Origin: Clostridium merdae
GTDB taxonomy: Bacteria > Bacillota > Clostridia > Oscillospirales > Acutalibacteraceae
NCBI RefSeq assembly: GCF_900176635.1
Contig: NZ_FXLN01000003.1
Span: 124,001-188,000, forward strand
Direction: 5' to 3'
Length of the DNA: 64,000 bases
The notes under the pieces are model-generated. The model was not told the origin of the DNA and ran no database searches. It saw nothing but the letters and a program-made list of their open reading frames with translations. The translations under genes were made by a program, and so were the position numbers. Below are positions 7,499 through 15,056 of the stretch, piece after piece. Position 1 is the stretch's first letter; every line of letters begins with the position of its first letter.

Positions 7499-9328
7499 TT
7501 ATTCCACAGTTACGGATTTTGCCAGGTTACGCGGTTTATCAATATCGCAGCCCTTCATAGAGGCAACATAGTATGCAAGCAGCTGAAGCGGGATAACCGC
7601 AAGAGACGGCCGCATAATTTCACAGGCAGTTGGCACAGAGAATAAGAAATCCACGTCCTTACCAATGTCCTGCGCATTTTCTTCTGTTGTAAGCCCCAGT
7701 ACCAATGCACCTCGGCTTCTTACCTCAATAACGTTGCTCATCATCTTATCCAAAAGCTGCTGGTGGGTTGCAATGGCAACAACCAACGTGCCTTCTTCCA
7801 TCAAAGAGATGGTTCCATGCTTGAGCTCTCCAGCAGCATAAGCCTCGGAATGGATATACGAAATCTCTTTGAGCTTTAAGGAACCCTCAAGAGAAATGGC
7901 GTAATCCAGATTACGGCCGATGAAGAAAATGTCCTTTGCGCTGAAATGCTTGGAGGCAAAGTACTGAATGTCTTCTTTATTTGCAATTGCAGTCTCAACC
8001 TTATCCGGCAGGTCATGCAATTCCTGAATATAATTGGCATACTCCTCGGGCGTAAGGCGACCAAGCAGGTCTGCCATATAAATAGCCAGCAGGTAAACAA
8101 CAGCAAGCTGTGTGCTGTAAGCCTTTGTAGTTGCAACTGCAATTTCAGGGCCAGCCCAAGTATACAAAACATCATCCGAGTCATTCGCAATGGAACTGCC
8201 GACCACGTTTACGATAGAAATCACGCGTGCGCCGAGGCGTTTTGCTTCACGCAAAGCAGCCAGCGTATCTGCTGTTTCACCCGATTGGCTAATGACAATC
8301 ACCAGAGAATTGCTGTCTAAAATCGGGTGGCGATAACGGAACTCCGAAGCAACATCAACTTCTACGGGAATGCGGGTCAGCTTTTCAATGACATATTTAG
8401 CAACAACACCAACATGGTAAGCCGAACCACAGGCTACAATGCTAATGCGATTAAAATTCTTTAACTGTTCTGCGGTAAGGGTTACATTATCAAGTACAAT
8501 ACGGCCATCTTTAATACGGGGAGAAATTGTGTCGCGCAGAGCCTTGGGCTGCTCCATAATTTCTTTAAACATGAAGTGCTCATAGCCGCCCTTTTCCGCA
8601 ACGGAAAGATCCCAATCCACATGAACCAGTTCTTTTTCAATTGGCTCTTTCTCCATATTGCAGATGCGCACACTCTCGCGGGTCAGCTCCACAATCTCGT
8701 TGTCCTTCAAGCGGTAAAAATCGCGAGTGCGATTCAAAATAGAAGGAATGTCGGAAGCTACATAGTTCTCATGCTCGCCAAGGCCAACCACAAGCGGGCT
8801 GTCTTTGCGAACCGCATACAGCTTCTCGGGGTCATCCACACATAAAATACCCAATGCGTAGGAACCCTGCAAACGAGAAATTACTCGGATAAAGGCATCG
8901 AGAATATCGCCATCGTAGTAGTATTCCAAAAGCTGTGCCACTACTTCGGTATCCGTTTCAGAAACAAAGCTGATTCCCTTTTTGATGAGCTTCTCTTTAA
9001 TTTCCTGGTAATTTTCAATGATGCCGTTATGAACAACCGCAAATTTACCGGAATTACTCACCTGGGGGTGAGAGTTTACGTCGGAGGGTTTGCCGTGGGT
9101 TGCCCAGCGGGTATGACCAATACCAACAGAACCTGTTAAGGCTTTGCCGCCATCCACCAAATCGCTAAGCACCTGCAGGCGCCCCTTGCTTTTTACAACA
9201 CGCAGAGCGTCTCCCGTATATACTGCCATTCCTGCGGAATCATACCCGCGGTATTCCAGCTTTTCCAGACCGTTTAACAAAATGGGCGCCGCCTGATCAC
9301 CGCCGATGTATCCAACGATTCCACACAT
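7499..9328 (-). CDS. glmS: glutamine--fructose-6-phosphate aminotransferase
   Basis: 609 residues. It makes glucosamine-6-phosphate, the first step of the UDP-GlcNAc pathway. The start at 9328 gives MCGIVGYIGG, exposing the N-terminal nucleophile Cys after Met removal; a GTG 12 bp upstream is rejected because it lies within the SD (AAAGGTGG). The N-terminal Ntn amidotransferase domain includes GHTRWATHG; two SIS isomerase domains follow (IVACGSAYHVG, VISQSGETADTLAAL, IGRNLDYAISLEGSLKLKE), with the conserved C-terminus KPRNLAKSVTVE. No glmS ribozyme core was recognised in the 200-bp leader. Confidence 0.98.
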   Translation of the reverse strand: MCGIVGYIGGDQAAPILLNGLEKLEYRGYDSAGMAVYTGDALRVVKSKGRLQVLSDLVDGGKALTGSVGIGHTRWATHGKPSDVNSHPQVSNSGKFAVVHNGIIENYQEIKEKLIKKGISFVSETDTEVVAQLLEYYYDGDILDAFIRVISRLQGSYALGILCVDDPEKLYAVRKDSPLVVGLGEHENYVASDIPSILNRTRDFYRLKDNEIVELTRESVRICNMEKEPIEKELVHVDWDLSVAEKGGYEHFMFKEIMEQPKALRDTISPRIKDGRIVLDNVTLTAEQLKNFNRISIVACGSAYHVGVVAKYVIEKLTRIPVEVDVASEFRYRHPILDSNSLVIVISQSGETADTLAALREAKRLGARVISIVNVVGSSIANDSDDVLYTWAGPEIAVATTKAYSTQLAVVYLLAIYMADLLGRLTPEEYANYIQELHDLPDKVETAIANKEDIQYFASKHFSAKDIFFIGRNLDYAISLEGSLKLKEISYIHSEAYAAGELKHGTISLMEEGTLVVAIATHQQLLDKMMSNVIEVRSRGALVLGLTTEENAQDIGKDVDFLFSVPTACEIMRPSLAVIPLQLLAYYVASMKGCDIDKPRNLAKSVTVE

Positions 9329-9466
9329 GATAAATGCCACCTTTCTTTCCCTGTGATAGGATTACAATGTAAGTACGTTTTGTTCTCTTCCCTATTCTAA
9401 CCGAGAGAGAACGCGTTAATATGCCGATTTGTAGGCTCAAATAAGAAAGCAATTAAAAATAGGAAG

Positions 9467-9499
9467 AAGCGCCAACCAATTTTTCAAGTTGACGCTTTT
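9467..9499 (-). terminator. possible terminator after purA
   Basis: On the minus strand AAGCGTCAAC and GTTGGCGCTT pair (one U-G), followed by CTTCCTATTTTT. The U-run is set back from the stem, so efficiency is doubtful. Confidence 0.45.
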
Positions 9500-9530
9500 A
9501 TTACAATCCCAAGCAAATAACTGGATTGAA

Positions 9531-10808
9531 TTACCGGTAGATAATATCGCTGCGGGCAGGGCCATTCGAAACGATTTTCACCGGAACACCAATCTGCTCC
9601 TCCGCAAACTCAATGTAGCGGCGGGCATTTTCGGGGAGATCCTCATAGCGGGTAATCCCACGCAGGTCGCATTCCCAACCGGGCATCATCTCGAGAACCG
9701 GCTTGCACCGGCGAAGCTGAGAGGCGGGCGGGAAATGGTCAATGCGCTTACCGTCAAGCTCATATGCCACGCAAACGGGAATCTCTTTGAGGTAGCCGAG
9801 CACGTCGATTACGGTCAGCGCAACACTGGTAGCACCCTGTGCTGCACAGCCATAGCGGGAAGCCACTAAATCGAGCCAACCCATTCTGCGCGGGCGGCCT
9901 GTTGTAGCGCCAAACTCGCCACCATCACCACCGCGGCGGCGCAGCTCGTCGGCCTCGTCACCAAAGATTTCACTCACGAACTCACCGGCGCCAACCGCAC
10001 TGGAGTACGCTTTCACTACCGAGATAATCTCTTTAATCTCATACGGCGGAACACCGGCGCCAACCGCACCGTAGCCTGCCAAGGTGGAGGAAGAGGTTAC
10101 CATGGGGTAAATTCCAAAATCGGGGTCTTTCAGTGCGCCAAGCTGGCCTTCGAGCAAAATGGTCTTGCCATCTTTCACTGCCTGATGCAGGAGTGTAAAG
10201 GTGTCTGCCACATAAGGCTCAATTAGCTGGCGGTATTCCATTAGCTTATCGTAAACGGATTCCACCGTAAGGGGCTCTTTGTGATACAAGTGCACATACA
10301 GTGCATTCTTTACATCTAATACTCTTTGAATTTTGTCTTTCAGCTGTGCTTCATCGTCATACAGCTCGCTGACCTGAAAGCCAATCTTCGCGTATTTATC
10401 GGAGTAAAACGGCGCAATGCCGGACTTCGTAGAACCAAAGGACTTGGAAGACAACCGTGCTTCCTCCAACGCATCCATTTCAATATGGTAAGGCATTACG
10501 ATTTGCACACGGTCTGACACCATCAATTTCGGCTCTGGAACACCGCGCTGACGCAGGGAATCCATCTCCTTAATCAGGTTCTCAACACTCAGGGCAACAC
10601 CGTTGCCAATAATGTTAATTGTGTGGTCGTAAAACACGCCCGAGGGGAGCTGGTGCAGCGCGAACTTGCCATATTCGTTGATAATGGTATGGCCCGCATT
10701 ACTGCCGCCTTGGTACCGAATTACGATGTCGGACTGTGCCGCCATAACATCGGTAATTTTCCCTTTTCCTTCATCGCCCCAGTTAGCGCCTACTATTGCT
10801 TTTACCAT
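9531..10808 (-). CDS. purA: adenylosuccinate synthetase
   Basis: 425 residues, family length. It condenses IMP and aspartate with GTP to form adenylosuccinate. Key motifs: N-terminal GTP loop GANWGDEGKGKITD, the IMP/catalytic segment YQGGSNAGHTI, the GTP-binding VTSSSTLAGYGAVGAG and TTGRPRRMGWLDLVASR. Its ATG overlaps the stop of a 38-codon ORF as TAATG, and no strong SD of its own is seen (GGAG lies about 13 nt upstream), suggesting translational coupling. It shares orientation with purB, purF and purC but appears to have its own extended -10 promoter. Confidence 0.97.
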   Translation of the reverse strand: MVKAIVGANWGDEGKGKITDVMAAQSDIVIRYQGGSNAGHTIINEYGKFALHQLPSGVFYDHTINIIGNGVALSVENLIKEMDSLRQRGVPEPKLMVSDRVQIVMPYHIEMDALEEARLSSKSFGSTKSGIAPFYSDKYAKIGFQVSELYDDEAQLKDKIQRVLDVKNALYVHLYHKEPLTVESVYDKLMEYRQLIEPYVADTFTLLHQAVKDGKTILLEGQLGALKDPDFGIYPMVTSSSTLAGYGAVGAGVPPYEIKEIISVVKAYSSAVGAGEFVSEIFGDEADELRRRGGDGGEFGATTGRPRRMGWLDLVASRYGCAAQGATSVALTVIDVLGYLKEIPVCVAYELDGKRIDHFPPASQLRRCKPVLEMMPGWECDLRGITRYEDLPENARRYIEFAEEQIGVPVKIVSNGPARSDIIYR

Positions 10809-10924
10809 TAGAACTGCTCACTCTCCGCCGGTGCCGCACCAGCAAATTTTTCCGCTGCCAGCGGCTTTTCATTCGGCAGCAAATCCATTGGACTCAAATG
10901 ACCCAAAGGCACGTATGCACTCAT
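10808..10924 (-). CDS. 38-codon ORF translationally coupled to purA
   Basis: ATG at 10924 to TAA at 10808-10810; the TAA overlaps the purA start (TAATG). The peptide begins MSAYVPLGHLSPMDLLPNEK and is rich in Ala, Pro and Glu, with no hydrophobic segment. Its SD is weak, but it fills the space between a putative extended -10 promoter and purA and keeps an open frame to the coupling point. It may be a small protein or a leader that controls purA translation. A TTG in the same frame a few codons further upstream is an alternative start. No function is recognised. Confidence 0.42.
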   Translation of the reverse strand: MSAYVPLGHLSPMDLLPNEKPLAAEKFAGAAPAESEQF

Positions 10925-10975
10925 TTTGGCATTTGTTCCAATCGCGCTCAAAACGCTTTGCTTCTATCATACCAC

Positions 10976-10984
10976 AAAACACCT
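10976..10984 (-). promoter_or_regulatory. extended -10 promoter upstream of purA
   Basis: On the minus strand TGGTATGAT fits the extended -10 form TGnTATAAT. No clear -35 box. The start site would lie about 45 nt before the 38-codon ORF. Confidence 0.45.
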
Positions 10985-11032
10985 AAAAAGCCTATAATTT
11001 TCTTTTCAGCTGATTCGAATTTAACGTTTTGT

Positions 11033-12463
11033 TTACAAATTGATTTCTGCTTTTTCGAGTTTAATGGAATCATATTCCTTTAATAGAGAATTGACAACTT
11101 CACCAATGAACTCCTCCGTTTGTACACCGGCACAACCCGTATATTGGGAGGGGTCTACAAGACCGGATAATTCCTCGCGTGTTACTCCAAAAATCGGATC
11201 TGCGGCAATACGGTCTAACAAATCGTTTTCGCCACCCTGCTCCTTAATTACCTTTGCTGCCTCCATGGAATGCACACGAATCTGCTCGTGCAGCTGCTGG
11301 CGGTCTGCGCCACGCTTTACGGCATCCATCATGATATTCTCGGTTGCCATAAAGGGCAGCTCGCGCAGAAGATGCTGCTCGATCACCTTGGGGTAAACCA
11401 CAAGGCCGTCTGCCACGTTGCTGTACAAATCGAGAATTCCATCCACTGCCAAGAATGCCTCCGGCACGCTCAAGCGCTTGTTTGCGGAATCGTCGAGTGT
11501 ACGCTCAAACCACTGGGTCGCAGTGGTAATGGCAGGGTTCAGGCTGTCAACAATTACATAGCGTGCCAAAGAGGCAATGCGCTCACTGCGCATCGGGTTT
11601 CTCTTATACGCCATTGCAGAAGAACCGATTTGCCCTTTCTCGAAAGGCTCTTCAATTTCTTTCATGTGTTGTAATAGGCGAATATCGTTCGAGAATTTGG
11701 TAGCACTCTGGGCGATTCCGCTTAAAACCGAGAGAATCTGGCTGTCGAGCTTTCTCGAATACGTTTGGCCAGAAACCGGGAAGCAAGAGTCATAACCCAT
11801 TTTTTCCGCTATTTTGCGGTCGAGTGCCTTTACCTTTTCGTAATCACCGTCAAACAGCTCTAAAAAGCTAGCCTGCGTACCGGTGGTACCCTTAGAACCG
11901 AGAAGCTTTGCCTTGCTAAGCTGGTATTCCACATCTTCTAAATCCATTAAAAGCTCTTGAATCCAGAGTGTGGCACGCTTGCCAACCGTAGTGGGCTGAG
12001 CGGGCTGGTAATGCGTAAACGCCAGCGTGGGCAGGTCTTTATATTCCATTGCGAAATGCGACAGAATGCGAATGACCCCAACGAGCTTGTCTCTTACCAG
12101 ACGCAGTGCCTCCGTCATCACAATCACATCGGTATTATCTCCCACATAGCAGGAGGTAGCACCGAGGTGGATAATAGGGCGTGCCTTCGGGCACTGCTCG
12201 CCATAGGCAAAAACATGAGCCATTACATCGTGGCGCACAATTTTCTCACGCGCTGCGGCAACATCATAATTAATGTCATCGACAAAGCGGCGCATTTCAT
12301 CAATCTGCTCTTGTGTAACGGGAAGACCCAGCTCCATTTCAGACTCCGCCAGTGCAATCCAAAGGCGGCGCCAGGTTTGGAACTTTTTGTCCGGCGAAAA
12401 TAAAAACTTCATTTCGGTACTGGCATACCGTGCCGAAAGAGGGGATTCGTACGTATTTCTCAA
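11033..12463 (-). CDS. purB: adenylosuccinate lyase
   Basis: 476 residues from a TTG start at 12463, chosen because GGAGGT lies 8 nt upstream and the sequence MRNTYESPLSARYAS matches the usual N-terminus; a longer TTG frame has no SD. It cleaves adenylosuccinate and SAICAR, releasing fumarate, so it acts in both IMP and AMP synthesis. Fumarase/aspartase superfamily motifs are visible: IHLGATSCYVGDNTD (catalytic His region), THYQPAQPTTVGKR, and the signature loop IGSSAMAYKRNPMRSERI with its catalytic Ser. It is separated from purF by about 120 bp holding a probable terminator. Confidence 0.97.
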   Translation of the reverse strand: MRNTYESPLSARYASTEMKFLFSPDKKFQTWRRLWIALAESEMELGLPVTQEQIDEMRRFVDDINYDVAAAREKIVRHDVMAHVFAYGEQCPKARPIIHLGATSCYVGDNTDVIVMTEALRLVRDKLVGVIRILSHFAMEYKDLPTLAFTHYQPAQPTTVGKRATLWIQELLMDLEDVEYQLSKAKLLGSKGTTGTQASFLELFDGDYEKVKALDRKIAEKMGYDSCFPVSGQTYSRKLDSQILSVLSGIAQSATKFSNDIRLLQHMKEIEEPFEKGQIGSSAMAYKRNPMRSERIASLARYVIVDSLNPAITTATQWFERTLDDSANKRLSVPEAFLAVDGILDLYSNVADGLVVYPKVIEQHLLRELPFMATENIMMDAVKRGADRQQLHEQIRVHSMEAAKVIKEQGGENDLLDRIAADPIFGVTREELSGLVDPSQYTGCAGVQTEEFIGEVVNSLLKEYDSIKLEKAEINL

Positions 12464-12499
12464 TGCTGAAACCTCCAAGCGTATTTCCAATCAAAATTA

Positions 12500-12577
12500 A
12501 GAAAGAAAATTCCTTTTATAAGCCAGCGTTTACTCAAATAAAATTAATTTCCACGATGGCTTACTAAAAGAAGGAAT
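12500..12577 (-). terminator. interrupted hairpin between purF and purB
   Basis: On the minus strand ATTCCTTCTTTTAGTAAGCCA pairs, with small bulges, with TGGCTTATAAAAGGAAT, followed by TTTTC. It may terminate or attenuate transcription into purB. Confidence 0.45.
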
Positions 12578-12583
12578 CTCTTA

Positions 12584-14035
12584 TTATAAGCGCTGTATTG
12601 GTGTGCAGTAGCTTTGCGGCCTGTGGTCAATCATCTCCTGCGGAATCTCAGTGGGGTACTTCCCGGAGAAGCAGGCATCGCAATAACCCGAACACTTGCC
12701 TTTCAGCATGTCGGGCAGGTTGTCGAGCGACAAAAATGCGAGGGAATCTGCATAATTCATCTGAGCGATTTCTTCAACAGTATGCTTAACGGCAATTAAA
12801 TCTTCTCTGGTGGGAATATCGGTCCCATAGTAGCAAGGCCACAAAAAGGGCGGCGAGCTAATGCGCAGGTGAACCTCTTTTGCTCCGGCATCCTTGAGCA
12901 TAGACACAATGCGTCCGCTGGTGGTGCCACGTACAATGGAATCATCTAATAAAACTACTCGCTTGCCGCGCACTTCGCTCTCGAGAGCGTTGAGCTTAAT
13001 TCTTACACTTCGCTCGCGTTCCAATTGTGTGGGCTTAATAAAGGTACGGCCAATGTACGAGTTCTTTACAATTCCCTTTTGGTAAGGGATGCCAGATTCC
13101 TCACTGTACCCAATCGCGGCATCGATTCCAGATTCCGGCACACCAATTACCACATCGGCTTCCACCGGACTTTGGCGAGCGAGCAAACGACCAGCCTCTT
13201 TGCGGGATTCGTAAACACCGAGGCCGTCAATTTTGCTGTCGGTACGGGCAAAATAAATATACTCGAACACACACAAGGAGCGATTTGCCGGTTTTTTATT
13301 GTAGTGGTATTTTAGCCCACTGGGGCCCGCGGCAATCAGCTCACCGGGCTCAACATCGCGCACAAATTCCGCACCCACGGCATCAAGTGCACAGCTTTCG
13401 GACGCAAACACAATATCGTCGCCGATTTTACCCATACAAAGCGGGCGGAAACCATTGGGGTCACGTACGGCAATCAGCTTCTGCGGGCTCATAACAAGCA
13501 GAGAAAACGAGCCCTCCACCTTCTGCATGGCACGGAATACCGCTTCTTCAATGGAAACCGCGCCCACTCGCTCTCGGGCAATCATGTAAGCGATAACCTC
13601 AGAATCAATGGTGGTTTGAAAAATGCAGCCGTTTTTCTCTAGCTCACGGCGTAACTCATGGGCGTTGGTTAAATTGCCATTGTGGGCAATTGCCAGCGTA
13701 CCCTTAATATAGCGCATAACAAGTGGCTGGGCATTTTCACGAACACTGTCTCCCGAAGTGGAGTAACGAACATGAGAAAGCGCGATTTGCCCGCCCAGAC
13801 GATTCAGAACCGAATCGCTGAACACTTCGGACACCAGCCCCATGTCTTTGGAGTAAGAAATCACGCCGCTGTCGTTCACGGCAATGCCGCAGCTCTCTTG
13901 CCCACGGTGCTGTAAAGCCAAAAGGCCATTATAACAGGCATAAGCAGGCGGAATCTCTTTTCCGTCCTTACTGTAAATCCCGAATACACCGCATTCCTCG
14001 TGCGGCTTCCAGGAGGTATCTTCAAAATTCGTCAA
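12584..14035 (-). CDS. purF: amidophosphoribosyltransferase
   Basis: 483 residues from a TTG at 14035 (SD GGAG, 8 nt); a GTG nine bases further upstream overlaps the SD. It is the first committed enzyme of purine synthesis, making 5-phosphoribosylamine from PRPP and glutamine. A short propeptide precedes the catalytic Cys of HEECGVFGIY, as in Bacillus PurF, which is processed. The PRPP-binding loop is VVLLDDSIVRGTTS. Cysteines near the C-terminus (KCSGYCDACFSGKYP) indicate the 4Fe-4S, oxygen-sensitive type. A strong hairpin separates it from purC upstream. Confidence 0.97.
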   Translation of the reverse strand: MTNFEDTSWKPHEECGVFGIYSKDGKEIPPAYACYNGLLALQHRGQESCGIAVNDSGVISYSKDMGLVSEVFSDSVLNRLGGQIALSHVRYSTSGDSVRENAQPLVMRYIKGTLAIAHNGNLTNAHELRRELEKNGCIFQTTIDSEVIAYMIARERVGAVSIEEAVFRAMQKVEGSFSLLVMSPQKLIAVRDPNGFRPLCMGKIGDDIVFASESCALDAVGAEFVRDVEPGELIAAGPSGLKYHYNKKPANRSLCVFEYIYFARTDSKIDGLGVYESRKEAGRLLARQSPVEADVVIGVPESGIDAAIGYSEESGIPYQKGIVKNSYIGRTFIKPTQLERERSVRIKLNALESEVRGKRVVLLDDSIVRGTTSGRIVSMLKDAGAKEVHLRISSPPFLWPCYYGTDIPTREDLIAVKHTVEEIAQMNYADSLAFLSLDNLPDMLKGKCSGYCDACFSGKYPTEIPQEMIDHRPQSYCTPIQRL

Positions 14036-14086
14036 CGAATTCACTCCTCATTAGTCTTTGCAAAGGTATTTTTAGAACTACCACCT

Positions 14087-14137
14087 AAAAAAGACGGTGG
14101 GTTTCTCTCTCTGCCTTAGGCAGAAAGAGAAACCGTC
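14087..14137 (-). terminator. strong terminator or attenuator between purC and purF
   Basis: On the minus strand GGTTTCTCTTTCTGCC and GGCAGAGAGAGAAACC form a 16-bp stem (one G-U), extended by GACGG/CCGTC, then TTTTTT. It lies about 40 bp after purC. Confidence 0.8.
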
Positions 14138-14178
14138 CCTTTTACTGTAAGTCGCTTTCAAAAGCGGCTGTATTTGCA

Positions 14179-14883
14179 TTACAGGCCAATGCGCTTCATC
14201 ACTTCGGCATAAGCCTCTTCCACGCCGCCTAAATCGCGGCGGAAGCGGTCTTTGTCGAGCTTCTCGTGAGTGTTGATATCCCAGAAGCGGCACGTATCGG
14301 GGGAAATTTCATCCGCAAGAATAATTTTGCCGTCGCAGCGGCCGAACTCAAGCTTAAAATCGATGAGCTCAATATTGACAGAGCGGAAAAATTCGCACAT
14401 CAGCTCATTGATGCGCAGAGCCATTTCACTAATGGTGTCTACTTCTTCCTTTGTTGCAAAGTCTGCGGCAAGAATATGGTATTCGTTCACCATGGGGTCG
14501 CCTAGGTCATCATTTTTATAGCAGAACTCCAGCACTGGGGTGCGCATGGGAGTTCCCTCCTCCAAACCAAGGCGCTTGGCAAGGCTGCCGGCAGCTTTAT
14601 TGCGGGCAATCACCTCAAGCGGAACAATCTCTACTTTTTTCACAACCGTTTCACGGTCGCTTAGCTCTTCTACAAAATGAGTGGGAATACCGTTCTTCTC
14701 CAGCATTTGGAACATAAAGTTGGACATACGGTTGTTTACAACACCCTTGCCCACTATGGTTCCCTTTTTCAGGCCGTTGAATGCGGTAGCATCATCTTTA
14801 TAATCCACAATGTATAAATTGGGATCCTCCGTGGTGTACACCTTTTTCGCTTTTCCCTCGTAGAGTAATTTTCCTTTTTGCAT
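14179..14883 (-). CDS. purC: phosphoribosylaminoimidazole-succinocarboxamide (SAICAR) synthase
   Basis: 234 residues from ATG 14883 (SD AGGGGG); the longer frame adds 18 residues without family similarity. It ligates CAIR and aspartate with ATP to give SAICAR. Recognised by KLLYEGKAKKVYTTEDP at the N-terminus, DYKDDATAFNG, and IELIDFKLEFGRCDGKIILA followed by DEISPDTCRFWD in the ATP-grasp-like C-terminal domain. First of the purine genes in transcription order; the preceding gene is carB, 170 bp upstream with an intervening hairpin. Several IMP-pathway genes (purD, E, H, L, M, N) are not in this window. Confidence 0.97.
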   Translation of the reverse strand: MQKGKLLYEGKAKKVYTTEDPNLYIVDYKDDATAFNGLKKGTIVGKGVVNNRMSNFMFQMLEKNGIPTHFVEELSDRETVVKKVEIVPLEVIARNKAAGSLAKRLGLEEGTPMRTPVLEFCYKNDDLGDPMVNEYHILAADFATKEEVDTISEMALRINELMCEFFRSVNIELIDFKLEFGRCDGKIILADEISPDTCRFWDINTHEKLDKDRFRRDLGGVEEAYAEVMKRIGL

Positions 14884-14996
14884 GATTCTTTTCCCCCTGT
14901 TCTTGTTTCCGTATGCAGGCTTTTCTAAAACTCGCACACATTCGTTTAAGACAGATCCGCTGGCAGGCGCCGCGGGAATTTATTAGAATCTCACGC

Positions 14997-15024
14997 CGAT
15001 TCGGCAGTATTTACTGCCGACGGC
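14997..15024 (-). promoter_or_regulatory. hairpin in the carB-purC intergenic region
   Basis: CGGCAGTA and TACTGCCG form an 8-bp stem, extended by CCG/CGG across small bulges. It has no U-run, so it is not a typical terminator. No purine-riboswitch core was recognised here. Function unknown. Confidence 0.3.
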
Positions 15025-15056
15025 TGAGAGAGACTTAAAACGACTAGGGCTTTCTC

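Noticed and set aside
9329..9530. glmS ribozyme in the glmS leader
   Set aside because: The leader was read on the coding strand; no AGCGCC-type core or P1 cleavage context is present, and the spacer has only the purA terminator-like hairpin.
5932..14883. purine riboswitch upstream of guaA, purA, purB, purF or purC
   Set aside because: None of the intergenic leaders shows the conserved purine-aptamer junction sequences; only hairpins of other kinds were seen.
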